The notes: generated by a model from the sequence alone, not told the origin. A stretch of 64,000 nucleotides of DNA from Gluconobacter kondonii (GCF_002723995.1 NZ_BEWP01000006.1:1-64000), one strand, 5' to 3'; shown: positions 54,771 through 63,780, numbered from the stretch's first letter. Numbers and translations: made by a program.

Positions 54771-56633
54771 TTAATTCCCCACAGCGGTCAGCGCCGGATC
54801 CATCGCCCGATGCTGGCTGATGGCATGGACTTTCAGCCCCGGTGTCGTGCTTTTCACCTGTACCGATGATCCGGGCGGAGCATTCCGGTGGTCGATTTCG
54901 ACGCGCAGTTGGGCAGTTTTTTGATCAATACTTTGCAGCGCCGGCGGCAGGGATAACTTGGCATCACTGAGTTTGCTGGCCCAGTGATCCGCCATCTCAC
55001 CACGAATAGAACCTTCGTCTGCCAAATTGGCGGGAACTTCATACCCATACGAAACGGCCTGCGCCGCCTCTTGAGGGTTTCGGGCCATCCGGAGATTAGC
55101 GTCCGCGAGGGGGTACTTGTTCTTCAACTCCCAGTCATAGAACTGAAGCTGCTCAGCAAAAGTTGAGTCCCGGATATTCTTACCCATGTGCTTTTCGAAA
55201 AGCTTCTGCCGGTCCGGATGCCATTGTCCAATCCCGTAAGCCGATCCATTGTCTCCAACGCTGTCAGGAAGGAACTGGCTTTCACGGTCGATATTCGCGA
55301 CCATGCCAAGCGATTCAGTGCGAGAGCGACCTTGCGACCGAAAATAGTTATAAGCCGCCTGCGCCTGCCCTTTTTCGCCTCCGGACAGACGCCAGATGCC
55401 GCGGCCGATGTGGTTACTGGCAGACGGCGGAGCGGTTTTAGGATCTTTGTAGTGCTCCCACGCAAGATAGAGCGCCCCAAGTCCTGCTATTGCACCGGTT
55501 GCAGCAAGGCCAATCCCCCCGATCGCCGTTGAGATACCAAGTATTGCCGTCGCAAGAGTTGCGACCCCAGCCAACACTGGCGCCGCATACAGCACCGCAA
55601 TCCCTCCAAGAGCGATTTTCCCGGCAGTTCTCCAGCCACCCAAACCATCAACGACGAGCAGAACTTCGTCATATACGCCCCTGATATCACCCTTGATTTG
55701 GCTCCATCCGCCTGTCCGAAGCCAGGTGATGAAGCGGTGAACATATCCGGCGATATCCTGGGCAATCCACTCTCGGTTTGCCGAAATCCAGTCCCGCATC
55801 TCATTGACGACAGGCGTGATCACTGGCTCAACAGCCTGAGCCAGCGAATACCCAAACCCTTCAACTGCTTCCGTAAGTCCTGTCTGAGCCTGACGAAGCC
55901 GATCAGCGGCGTCAGCTCCGGCCCGGTTCATGACGCCCAGTCGTTCAGCTTCCTTTACGTTGGCCTGATACTGCTCTTCGGTTTGTTGCAGGATTGGCAT
56001 CAACCCTTGCGCCGCCCCACCAAAGATCTGCGTTGCAGCGATCACCTTGGCGGCCGGGTCACGGATCGAACGGATACGCTTGGCGACCCGTTCAAACATG
56101 TCATCGGGCTTCATCCGCTGCAGTTCCTGCAGACTGATTCCAAGAGCTTTGAACTGGACAATAGCTTCCGGAGCAAAGCCGTGCGTAGCTTCCCAACGGG
56201 TCTGCGAAAGTCCCTGCAAAGCGCTGGACATCGCCTCTTCAGAGCCACCTGACAGACGCGCCGCGTTTTGCATCGCCATGAGACGATTAGGCGCCATCCC
56301 CATGGAATTTGCCGCGGTTCTCAGGTTCGTTCCGAACTGGCCCCAGGCACTTGCCAGCTTATAGATGCCCGCTATGGACGCTGCTCCCGTAATCGTCCCG
56401 AGAACAGGAACGATCTGCGAAAGCGAACGGAACATGCCAAGACCAGCGCGGGCAACCTTGCCGACACCGCTTTGGAGGCGTGTCAGACCTGTAACGCTTG
56501 AAAAGCGATTGACGGCAGCCATTGTCCGCCGAACAGGAGCCTGAATAGCCGCGATCCTGGCATTGATGCGCTCAAGCGTCTGAGACGCCCGATCGACAGC
56601 CGAGATCGTTACCTTAACGCCTTTGTTGGCCAT
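54771..56633 (-). CDS. Tape measure protein with tail lysozyme domain
   Basis: A 620-residue protein that sets tail length. The N-terminal half is helical and A/R-rich, with hydrophobic segments near residues 70-90 and 345-395. Residues 410-560 are a phage tail lysozyme domain (AAYNYFRSQGRSRTESLGMV, NIDRESQFLPDSVGDNGSAY, GIGQWHP). It is short for a tape measure, implying a short tail. The start overlaps the end of the frameshift extension of the upstream gene. Confidence 0.9.
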   Translation of the reverse strand: MANKGVKVTISAVDRASQTLERINARIAAIQAPVRRTMAAVNRFSSVTGLTRLQSGVGKVARAGLGMFRSLSQIVPVLGTITGAASIAGIYKLASAWGQFGTNLRTAANSMGMAPNRLMAMQNAARLSGGSEEAMSSALQGLSQTRWEATHGFAPEAIVQFKALGISLQELQRMKPDDMFERVAKRIRSIRDPAAKVIAATQIFGGAAQGLMPILQQTEEQYQANVKEAERLGVMNRAGADAADRLRQAQTGLTEAVEGFGYSLAQAVEPVITPVVNEMRDWISANREWIAQDIAGYVHRFITWLRTGGWSQIKGDIRGVYDEVLLVVDGLGGWRTAGKIALGGIAVLYAAPVLAGVATLATAILGISTAIGGIGLAATGAIAGLGALYLAWEHYKDPKTAPPSASNHIGRGIWRLSGGEKGQAQAAYNYFRSQGRSRTESLGMVANIDRESQFLPDSVGDNGSAYGIGQWHPDRQKLFEKHMGKNIRDSTFAEQLQFYDWELKNKYPLADANLRMARNPQEAAQAVSYGYEVPANLADEGSIRGEMADHWASKLSDAKLSLPPALQSIDQKTAQLRVEIDHRNAPPGSSVQVKSTTPGLKVHAISQHRAMDPALTAVGN

Positions 56634-57440
56634 TCCGCTTGGCGTCCTTTTGGTGCTGTTCTGAGATCCGGTTCGCTTCTTCGACGTATCGCCAAAGATC
56701 TGTTCCGGTCAGATCTTCAGTTTCTGACCTGGACCAACCCGAGAAGAACTGGCTCAGATCTCCTGGTAGGCTGTCCCAGTTGGCGGGCCAGGTATAAAAA
56801 AACCCGTCACGTAGTCTGCCGCCTCCGCAAACTTACTGATCGGCAGCCGCAGCAACGCAGCGCGATGCCATTCGCTGATTTCCTCTACCAAGGCCATTTC
56901 AGCCCGGAGCGCAGCCTCAATGGTGCCGGCACCTTCCCCCGATTTGAACCGCCGGCGTTCAGCTACAGAAGGCTCACGCAGCCTCATTTCGCTAAATTCT
57001 TTGCCGCCGCCTGGAATAGCGTCCCTAAAGATCAGGACCTTTTCAGGCCGGAGATCGAGGCTGCCCTGTAGATCGGGATCGTTCATTTCCCGCCGTGCGC
57101 CACGCTCAAAGGCTGTGACGTATTCAACAGCACGATCCAGCGCGCGCGACGGCAGTTTCTGGATAACCACCTGCGGCACCCCAGCCGCTTTGGCGACAAG
57201 GACAATCTGGCTGTCATAGATGGACTGGAGCGACGGACGCTTGCCAATTACCTGAGCTGCGCCAAGGACGTCATACAATGAAGGCTCACACAGATTGAGC
57301 CGGTCATATTCCTTCCCCTGATGCAGGATCGGAGTATCGAGTACGACGACACTATTGTCCTCTTCGTCGCTCTCGACGCCCTGGAAACCACTCGGAGAAT
57401 AGAGCTCGAGGAGTTCCGCGTCAGACAACCCTCGGCTCAT
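56614..57440 (-). CDS. Predicted -1 frameshift fusion of the tail assembly chaperone (275 residues)
   Basis: Ribosomes slipping at T7 (56802-56796, zero-frame GGT TTT TTT) would continue in the -1 frame for 60 codons to a TAA at 56614. The extension begins YTWPANWDSLPGD and contains FFSGWSRSETEDL and LWRYVEEANRI, resembling GpE-type second halves of P2/Mu tail chaperones. It ends 20 bases inside the tape measure gene, as lambda G-T does. Confidence 0.8.
56754..57440 (-). CDS. Tail assembly chaperone, Mu gp41-like
   Basis: A 228-residue protein. The N-terminus carries VVVLDTPILHQGKEYDRLNL and a helical core (PSLYDVLGAAQVIGKRPSLQ) typical of phage tail assembly chaperones. A similar pattern recurs in the second half (LREPSVAERRRFKSGEGAGT), suggesting internal duplication. 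It ends just after a slippery T7 sequence and binds the tape measure in related phages. It overlaps the tube gene by 4 bases. Confidence 0.82.
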   Translation of the reverse strand: MSRGLSDAELLELYSPSGFQGVESDEEDNSVVVLDTPILHQGKEYDRLNLCEPSLYDVLGAAQVIGKRPSLQSIYDSQIVLVAKAAGVPQVVIQKLPSRALDRAVEYVTAFERGARREMNDPDLQGSLDLRPEKVLIFRDAIPGGGKEFSEMRLREPSVAERRRFKSGEGAGTIEAALRAEMALVEEISEWHRAALLRLPISKFAEAADYVTGFFIPGPPTGTAYQEI

Positions 57441-57823
57441 CCCGACACCACATCCACGGTCACGCTGTCGCTTTCAACGTGCAGCTCGAACGTGCCTTCC
57501 TGAGTGTTGATATTGATATTCTCGGTCTGCCAACCATTATCGACGGTCACGACTTTGCCGTTGGCCTGTTCGATAATGATCGTCAGGCCGCTTGCGCCCT
57601 GGAAATCCAGCGGGTTCGTGTCACGACGGTCACGCAGGGTCATCTGAGCGAAACCCTGCGTCGGCATCTGCGAGAAACCCTCGACAGCGGACTGCCCCTT
57701 GAGGGTTTCGTTCTGCATCCCTGCCGCCTGATACTGGCACTCCCCCACGACGTTATAGACGACGCCGTTAATGGTCGCGGTCGCGGTACCCGCAAGGGGG
57801 CCACGATATACGGATCCCGACAT
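57437..57823 (-). CDS. Tail tube protein, Mu gpM-like
   Basis: A 128-residue tube protein. VYRGPLAGTATATINGVVYN and TLRDRRDTNPLDFQGASGLT are signatures of the Mu-type tube, with a final strand FELHVESDSVTVDVVSG. It follows the sheath gene in the usual order. Confidence 0.88.
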   Translation of the reverse strand: MSGSVYRGPLAGTATATINGVVYNVVGECQYQAAGMQNETLKGQSAVEGFSQMPTQGFAQMTLRDRRDTNPLDFQGASGLTIIIEQANGKVVTVDNGWQTENININTQEGTFELHVESDSVTVDVVSG

Positions 57824-57832
57824 GGGCCCTCC

Positions 57833-59311
57833 TTAGGATTTTACGAACTGGACGCTGCCGGCGATGATCCGGAGCTGATTGGCGAAGTCGTACGGCATCA
57901 GCAGCTTGACGACGCCGTTGCCCGTATTCTCCGCAACGATATTGGCGGCGAATGTATCTGCATTCTGAACCCAGAGCTGTGTTGCCTGCCAGCGGTACCG
58001 CGATGCACAGGCCTTGCCGATCAGCTTCGCCGTGGTCGCTTTGGCACCAGCCGGGATCTTGGTCCCGTCAGCGACAAGGATGCACCCGCCATACTGGCTT
58101 CCGAGGAAGATCCGCATGTCTTGCATGCAGATCTCTGCCGTCAGCATGGTCTCGATATCGAGATAGCTGTTATCCGGTAGACCCGAGGCGTTGGTCTGGT
58201 AGGTTGTCACCAGGCGCTCGATATTGACCGTGCCGCTGTCGTCGACGGTGAAGGTCGAGAGGCCATCATACAGGAGGCTGTTGCGCTGCTCTGTTGAGTA
58301 GCGGCCAGCATCGGTCGGCGGCATGACAGTCAGGGACAGTGCCGTGATCGGCAGCGCCGGATTGCTCCGCATGCTCATCGCCGTTCGCGCTGCCACCTGA
58401 GCCGCCCAGGAAAGAGGATCAGACGGACTGTCCCCGATCGGCATGACCGTCGCGTGCTGATCATTCTGTGTCAGCCCGAAAGCTGTCGCCTGCCCGTATG
58501 TTCCACGATAGGCCGTGATGGCATGCCCGTAGAGCTGAAGCATCGGCGACCACCGACCAGCCGTATCGTTCAGCCATGCCTTCAGCGCGACCAGAGAGCC
58601 GCTATCCGTATAGGGGTGGCTGATCAGGTCATAAACGCGTTCGCCCTGTGTCGCGAGAGACGTCGCCAGCGTGGTCGGGTTCGTCTTGCCTCCGGACATC
58701 TGACCCAGAGCAACCGTCAGACCAGACGGAACCGACTGACCACCGGCAGTTCCGAGTACAGCAACTCCCAGAAGAATATCATTGCCAGACATTCCCTTGT
58801 TAATCGCAGTCAGCGTCACCGTCCCCGTTGACGAGGTCACAGATACCGGCAGAGCCGAGACGGCCGCCGCAGCGGTAGCGACACCAGAAGCGACCGTCGC
58901 GGCAGTATCACCCGCATTGACCGCGACACTGATCAGCTGATCGCCGACGTACAGCGGAAGCGTTCCCGCTTCTGTCGCGGCCCCGGAAATCGTGAATGTG
59001 CCTGTGGCAGCAGTAGCCGATGAATCATCGGTCAGCGGAAGAACCCAGATCTCACCTTGCGTGTCGATAGCCCGGTAGGCCTTGACCAAACGCGCGCACT
59101 GAGAAGCCGCGCCATATTTGCTGACCGCATCCGAATAACCGCCCGAGAGCGTGGCAACGCCAGCAACACCGCTGCCTGCGACCATCTGACCAATGATCAG
59201 CACGCGACGAGCGACAGCAGCCGTATTGGCCTTGGAGTTATCCAGAGCAAAGTAGAGACCCGGAACCCGGTTCGTGTCCGAGTAATTCGGTACCGTGATG
59301 GATCCGCTCAT
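57833..59311 (-). CDS. Contractile tail sheath protein, Mu gpL-like
   Basis: A 492-residue sheath protein. The start VPNYSDTNRVPGLYFALDNS, SDPLSWAAQVAARTAMSMRS and EMLTAEICMQDMRIFLG-like core mark the Mu/P2 sheath family. It contracts to drive the tube into the cell. Its ATG overlaps the DUF2635 gene by 4 bases. Confidence 0.92.
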   Translation of the reverse strand: MSGSITVPNYSDTNRVPGLYFALDNSKANTAAVARRVLIIGQMVAGSGVAGVATLSGGYSDAVSKYGAASQCARLVKAYRAIDTQGEIWVLPLTDDSSATAATGTFTISGAATEAGTLPLYVGDQLISVAVNAGDTAATVASGVATAAAAVSALPVSVTSSTGTVTLTAINKGMSGNDILLGVAVLGTAGGQSVPSGLTVALGQMSGGKTNPTTLATSLATQGERVYDLISHPYTDSGSLVALKAWLNDTAGRWSPMLQLYGHAITAYRGTYGQATAFGLTQNDQHATVMPIGDSPSDPLSWAAQVAARTAMSMRSNPALPITALSLTVMPPTDAGRYSTEQRNSLLYDGLSTFTVDDSGTVNIERLVTTYQTNASGLPDNSYLDIETMLTAEICMQDMRIFLGSQYGGCILVADGTKIPAGAKATTAKLIGKACASRYRWQATQLWVQNADTFAANIVAENTGNGVVKLLMPYDFANQLRIIAGSVQFVKS

Positions 59312-59523
59312 GCCGCGGGTTCCTTTTCGGGCTCAGGGATTGCAGGAGACGCAGCCACTTCCGGCGCGGCGGGGGAGGCCTGCTCTTTGACCTCTTCGAT
59401 ATCGCCGTGCTTCAGGGCGAGAAGCCAGAAAGAGGTTTCAGGCACTTTCTCACCATCCGACTTGAGCAGCCGCATGGATCCGGGCCAGCGCACCGCTCGC
59501 CCGTCAGCAGGTTTTACAAACAT
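59308..59523 (-). CDS. DUF2635 protein, Mu gp38-like
   Basis: A 71-residue protein with FVKPADGRAVRWPGSMRLLK and ETSFWLLALKHGDIEEV, then a P/E/A-rich tail. DUF2635 genes lie just before the sheath in Mu-like phages. Function unknown. Confidence 0.85.
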   Translation of the reverse strand: MFVKPADGRAVRWPGSMRLLKSDGEKVPETSFWLLALKHGDIEEVKEQASPAAPEVAASPAIPEPEKEPAA

Positions 59524-59531
59524 GGATTCCC

Positions 59532-60053
59532 CTATTCGGACGGAAACTTAACCGTCATGCCCGCGAATACGGGCTGGTCTGCCGTCCTGAGAGTTGCATC
59601 AATTTCGGTGAGCGGTACGCCATCAGGCGGGTAGGTCTCGATATACTGGAAACCGAGGATCATCTTGAACTCGCCGATGTGCGCGTTTCCCTCGCTGCTG
59701 ATTTCCGTCGCGGTGGAAAATTCGGAAACCTGACTGATTGCGGCCTGCAGAGGCACATCCCGCATCAGAGCGAGTTCGATTTCTTCAGCGAACCTGTCGA
59801 GTAAAGCTTCGACTTTCGAAGGCGTCCCCGCTGAAACGTATCCCCTGATTCCCATCGTGGACGTACGTTCGAACTGGACTTGGGCAGGACCCGGGCTTTC
59901 CCCACGATCCTCATAAATCTGCAGGTATAATGCTGGGAGGTTCCGCTCCCCGATTGGCAAAGACCGGCCTACGAAGACATTCTCACCAGCCATTGTGCCG
60001 GCACACTTGAGCGCCGAGACCGCGAGATCACGGATAATCACCCGGTAGAGCAT
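59532..60053 (-). CDS. Tail terminator-region protein, Mu gp37-like
   Basis: A 173-residue protein. LPALYLQIYEDRGESPGPAQ and ALLDRFAEEIELALMRDVPL, ending in FQYIETYPPDG, fit the Gp37 family at the head-tail border. ATG 60053 follows CCGGAGAAAACG and overlaps the upstream gene by 26 bases; 60074 is less likely. Confidence 0.8.
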   Translation of the reverse strand: MLYRVIIRDLAVSALKCAGTMAGENVFVGRSLPIGERNLPALYLQIYEDRGESPGPAQVQFERTSTMGIRGYVSAGTPSKVEALLDRFAEEIELALMRDVPLQAAISQVSEFSTATEISSEGNAHIGEFKMILGFQYIETYPPDGVPLTEIDATLRTADQPVFAGMTVKFPSE

Positions 60054-60393
60054 CGTTTTCTCCGGTCGCATCATTCAGAATGAGCAGAGCCCCTCCTCGC
60101 CCGTCAGGCTGTACCTCATGAATGCGATACATTTTGCCGCGCATCTCGATCAGGTCCCCCTGATCAGGCTCAACTGCCAGCGCGCTCAACTGAATCCCGA
60201 GAACCGGACGGGATGTCGTGACGTGAACACCACCCATCCCATCATCCCCACCAAGCGGATCCAGAGGATAATAAGCGTCATCGTATACGCCCGTCATCGC
60301 TACCCAATCGCCCAGGCGGCCGGACTGCCACCTTGCAGACTCTGCAAAAGTCGTCATGCAGGGCCCAAGCGCCAGCTTGTCGAAATCAATCAT
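60028..60393 (-). CDS. Head-tail connector, lambda gpFII-like
   Basis: A 121-residue protein. It shows VTTSRPVLGIQLSALAVEPD, GDLIEMRGKMYRIHEVQPDG and a hydrophobic end strand, the layout of gpFII-type joining proteins. ATG 60393 with GCAGGG upstream is chosen over 60411. Confidence 0.72.
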   Translation of the reverse strand: MIDFDKLALGPCMTTFAESARWQSGRLGDWVAMTGVYDDAYYPLDPLGGDDGMGGVHVTTSRPVLGIQLSALAVEPDQGDLIEMRGKMYRIHEVQPDGRGGALLILNDATGENDALPGDYP

Positions 60394-60417
60394 TGATGGC
60401 CCTGCTTTCAAGATGAA

Positions 60418-60732
60418 TCAGGCCACGACAGGCGGTTTTGGTGGGGGAGGATCAATAGGAGGCGGCATGGCCTTACCCCCCGAAACAGGGTCGCCCAGAT
60501 CCTTGTCGCCCTCGTTTTCCTCATCCTGATCATCAGGATCGAGATCAGGGCCTGTCATGTCTTCGTCCGTCGTCGGCATGCGTGCCGGCAGACAGTGTCC
60601 ACAAGCCACCATCTGTCGGGCTTCTTTCGCGGCGAGCACGACAATGTCCCCCTCCTCGAGGAGTTCACCGTCATGCCGAAAACGGCGCCCAGAGGCGACT
60701 TCAACTGCGAGTTTGCGATCTTTCCGGGCCAT
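60418..60732 (-). CDS. Unknown protein of head module
   Basis: A 104-residue protein. The first half is a small domain (LAVEVASGRRFRHDGELLEE), and the second half is a disordered acidic and proline-rich tail (DPDDQDEENEGDKDLGD, PPPIDPPPPKPP). It sits where lambda has gpFI, an accessory packaging protein that is also acidic; this match is positional only. Confidence 0.6.
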   Translation of the reverse strand: MARKDRKLAVEVASGRRFRHDGELLEEGDIVVLAAKEARQMVACGHCLPARMPTTDEDMTGPDLDPDDQDEENEGDKDLGDPVSGGKAMPPPIDPPPPKPPVVA

Positions 60733-60734
60733 GA

Positions 60735-61814
60735 TCAGGTCGCCGCGCTGGTGACAGTGGCTGCCAGACAGGCATTAACCCGGCTGGGGATAACGAGCGG
60801 CGCAGACTGCATCATCAGGAAACGCTGAGCCGGGTCTTCCTGCATCCAGGACTTCGGCGCATAGGCTGTCGCCACATAACCCAGAGCAGGATCCTTGATG
60901 GCGCCATAAGCGCGGCTTCCGTTGAGCTGGTCAGAAACAGCCAGAACAGTCCCATCCGGGATCATCGGCAGTTCCTTATTGTCGTCGTCGACGTACCAGT
61001 CGTTATACAGCCAGACGCGATAGGTGCCCCAGTATCCCATCAGGACTGCACCAGGAGCGGCTACAGGCCCCTGCATGAGACGGGTGTCGTCGTTGGCGCG
61101 TACCGCCGAGTTCAGGATGGCGTTCTTGACCTCATCATCCTTGATGAGGGCGTTGTAAGGCGAATTGGTGAAGATCAGGTCGGTAATCTGGGCTCCACTG
61201 GCCTTCAGCATCTGAACCGACCACTCCCGGACGCTGTTCGTCGGGTTGGCTACGGTGCCCGCAGCGTCCCACAGGCTTGTGCCAGTTTCGACGATTGTCA
61301 GGCTCGGGTCGCGCTGGAAATCGATGGTCGAGGTCGGGAAACCATCTCCCGAGACCGTCAGCTTGCCCGTAACGAGCGCCTGGGCTGCCATCCATTCCTG
61401 ACGACGCTTGAGCATGTCGACCTGATCGGCCAGCTCGAAGACCAGATTGGCCTCCATACGCTCGCCAGCCGTCAGGGGAGCGCCGCCGTTGATCAGCTCA
61501 CCGCCCGCGATGCGCTCGCCAAGCATACGGCGGACGGGACGCATCAGATCCGGAGCGCGCTTGTCCTTGATGTAAGGCGGCTCGAAGACGTTCGTCTGGA
61601 TACGACGTGCTTCGACAAGTCTGCCCTCTACGAGCGGACTGACGAACGGCGACATCCGGCGCTTGCCGACGTCGACATCGATCGACACGTACTGAGTGTC
61701 GCTTTCCACGATGTTCGGAAAGAAACCGTCCAGCAGAAAGGTCTGGGCCACCTTGAGGTTGGCAACAACCTGAATCAGGACGTTTGTGTCAAAGATGGAG
61801 ATCGCTTGAGTCAC
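60735..61814 (-). CDS. Major capsid protein E
   Basis: A 359-residue protein of the Phage_cap_E family: the start FDTNVLIQVVANLKVAQTFL, VSIDVDVGKRRMSPFVSPLV, and AYAPKSWMQEDPAQRFLMMQ near the end. HK97-fold shell protein of lambda-like heads. It follows the decoration protein gene as in lambda (D-E). Confidence 0.94.
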   Translation of the reverse strand: MTQAISIFDTNVLIQVVANLKVAQTFLLDGFFPNIVESDTQYVSIDVDVGKRRMSPFVSPLVEGRLVEARRIQTNVFEPPYIKDKRAPDLMRPVRRMLGERIAGGELINGGAPLTAGERMEANLVFELADQVDMLKRRQEWMAAQALVTGKLTVSGDGFPTSTIDFQRDPSLTIVETGTSLWDAAGTVANPTNSVREWSVQMLKASGAQITDLIFTNSPYNALIKDDEVKNAILNSAVRANDDTRLMQGPVAAPGAVLMGYWGTYRVWLYNDWYVDDDNKELPMIPDGTVLAVSDQLNGSRAYGAIKDPALGYVATAYAPKSWMQEDPAQRFLMMQSAPLVIPSRVNACLAATVTSAAT

Positions 61815-61825
61815 AACGCTATTCC

Positions 61826-62248
61826 TCAGGTCGGGTCAGCCGCGCTTACGGCAGACTTCAGGTAGATGTTGTTCGGGCGGAAGGCGGCTTTCAGGGTGGC
61901 AGCTGCCCAGCCGGTACCCATGGTGACGGCGTTTTCATTGAACTCGCCTGTCAGATAGACACCCGCCCCGACAACGTCTCCGGCGGTCGTGTCATAGGTG
62001 TCGGCCAGGATCACCACCGGGGCCTGACTGCCATCGGTGGCTGCCGATGCGGACGGAATATACTTGCCGGAGGCCGTCACGAGCCCAAGGGCTGTTCCAC
62101 GCGCCACAATGCCATTTCCGCCCGCAAGTGTGACGTTGTCGGTGACCCGAGGGTAGACGCCGGCGATCAGCTGATCGGGCTGATACGTGGCATCGAACAT
62201 GGCTGGCGTCTGGGGATAGATGCCGTTTACGGAGTTGGTATCACTCAT
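61826..62248 (-). CDS. Head decoration protein D
   Basis: A 140-residue lambda gpD-like protein, with DQLIAGVYPRVTDNVTLAGG and VVILADTYDTTAGDVVGAGV. It binds the outside of the expanded capsid and stabilises it. Confidence 0.9.
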   Translation of the reverse strand: MSDTNSVNGIYPQTPAMFDATYQPDQLIAGVYPRVTDNVTLAGGNGIVARGTALGLVTASGKYIPSASAATDGSQAPVVILADTYDTTAGDVVGAGVYLTGEFNENAVTMGTGWAAATLKAAFRPNNIYLKSAVSAADPT

Positions 62249-62253
62249 GATGC

Positions 62254-62931
62254 TTACTTCCTGAAGGCGCGAGCGCGTTCGACCATACGGGCCGCGACGG
62301 ATCTCGGTGATGACGGATCAGGGCGCCCCTGCCGCTCTTCCTGCGCAGGGATTGGGGCGCGGCGAGAGCGCGACATGCGCTGATCGAGGGCGCTGATTGC
62401 GGAAGATTGATTCTCTTCCTCAAATTCTGCCTCGACCGCAGACGCCTTTGCTGGCGCACGAACACCAGACGCCATCGATCCATTCAGAATGCTGATGGCC
62501 TTGCTGCGCGGCAGATTTGTCGTGAAGGCCAGCTCCGCCGCGAGCGCAGGGTTTGCGGCAGCACCAGGCGCGGAGAAGATTGCCGCTCCACGGCCACGCT
62601 CACGGGCGCGGGCAGAGGCCTTCTCCCCGTCGTCTTCATCCTCTTCGTCGGAAGCATCATCGCCCTCTTCTTCAGCGACCTCATCGTCCTGTCCGTCCGA
62701 ATCCTCGTCGCCGTCATCATCGGCGCGACCCGCCTTCTTGGCCTTTTTGGCTTTCTTGGACTTGTCAGCGCGACGCGCCTTACGGTTCTTGGGCTTCTCG
62801 TCTTCACCCTCGTCCTCACCGCCCTCGTTTTCAGACGAGTTGGCGTTGTGATCATCGGTGTTGTTCTCATCGTCTTCCGCAGCCCGTGCGGGCGCGCGGA
62901 AAAGGTGGGCAAACCGGGAAGGCTTGGCCAT
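62254..62931 (-). CDS. Highly charged scaffold candidate
   Basis: A 225-residue protein. Residues 18-110 are an extreme low-complexity stretch of D, E, K and R with one lysine-rich patch; the C-terminal half has ALAAELAFTTNLPRSKAISI and a basic tail. It lies between the S49 protease and gpD, the slot of lambda Nu3, so it may be a scaffold removed by the protease. It is not nested in the protease frame as in lambda. GGGAG before ATG 62931 decides the start over 62949. Confidence 0.6.
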   Translation of the reverse strand: MAKPSRFAHLFRAPARAAEDDENNTDDHNANSSENEGGEDEGEDEKPKNRKARRADKSKKAKKAKKAGRADDDGDEDSDGQDDEVAEEEGDDASDEEDEDDGEKASARARERGRGAAIFSAPGAAANPALAAELAFTTNLPRSKAISILNGSMASGVRAPAKASAVEAEFEEENQSSAISALDQRMSRSRRAPIPAQEERQGRPDPSSPRSVAARMVERARAFRK

Positions 62932-62950
62932 AGACTGTCTCCCAGACATG

Positions 62951-62977
62951 AAAAAGGCCCCAGAGGGGCCGGTTTTT
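62951..62977 (-). terminator. Hairpin module before the scaffold candidate
   Basis: GGCCCC/GGGGCC around AGA, then five U on the minus strand, then ATGTCTGGGAGACAG and ATG 62931. A T-run (62972-62976) also makes it a plus-strand terminator. Confidence 0.7.
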
Positions 62978-62982
62978 GAAGT

Positions 62983-63780
62983 TCAGAGCTTGAGAAAGGC
63001 GGCTATGGCCTCTTCCGGCGTGGCGATCTCGTCTGCCAGGCCGATCTCCACCCCATGCCGCCCCAAATAGGTACCGGCCTGGGTATTTCTCACCACGTCC
63101 GCTTCAATCCCGCGATTACGCGCGACTGTCTGCACAAAGAAATCGCCCATTTCATCGATTTCTGCCTGCGCCCGCTCACGAGCAGGATCCGTCATCGGCG
63201 TGGTTGGATAACCATCAGTCTTTCGGGCGCCGTACTGGAATGTCGTCACCTTGATGCCAGCCTTGTCCAGCGCATCCGTGATGTCGACATGCATGCCGAC
63301 GCAACCGATCGATCCGGTTCCACCCATCTGCGGAACCGTGATGAAATCAGCTGCTGAAGCGACGGCATAGGCCGCCGAGAAGGCTGCATCATTCAGGATC
63401 GCCCAGATCGGCTTTTCCCCCCGCGCCCGATAAATCATCTCGGCAGTATCAAAGCATTCACTTACGGTCCCGCCTGGAGAATTCACCATCAGTGCAATCC
63501 GGCTGACGGATGCGTCGTCAAGCGCCGCATTCAGGGCTTTTCGGATGTCCTGATAATATGTTGCCCCAGACCAGCTCCATCCGGTTCCCGGAAGAAGAAT
63601 TCCGGAGACCGGGATCAGAGCGACGCCCTGCACGACTTCATATGACTGGGCCTCAGTGTCACGCTCACCAAAGAAGGCCTCAGCCCCCGCTCCGGCCTCA
63701 AACGACCGCTTCAGCAATGCTGATCGAGCGTTCGACAGCATCAGTGGCCGATTCAGGAAAAGAGATGCGGCCTGTGTCAT
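62983..63780 (-). CDS. Capsid maturation protease, S49 family
   Basis: A 265-residue SppA-type serine protease, analogous to lambda gpC. Nucleophile Ser135 lies in NDAAFSAAYAVASAAD and the Lys base is K187 in QYGARKTDGYP; LMVNSPGGTVSECFDTAEMI forms the oxyanion region. It trims scaffold and portal during head maturation. ATG 63780 follows GGAGGACGCGAA and overlaps the portal gene by 4 bases. Confidence 0.9.
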   Translation of the reverse strand: MTQAASLFLNRPLMLSNARSALLKRSFEAGAGAEAFFGERDTEAQSYEVVQGVALIPVSGILLPGTGWSWSGATYYQDIRKALNAALDDASVSRIALMVNSPGGTVSECFDTAEMIYRARGEKPIWAILNDAAFSAAYAVASAADFITVPQMGGTGSIGCVGMHVDITDALDKAGIKVTTFQYGARKTDGYPTTPMTDPARERAQAEIDEMGDFFVQTVARNRGIEADVVRNTQAGTYLGRHGVEIGLADEIATPEEAIAAFLKL

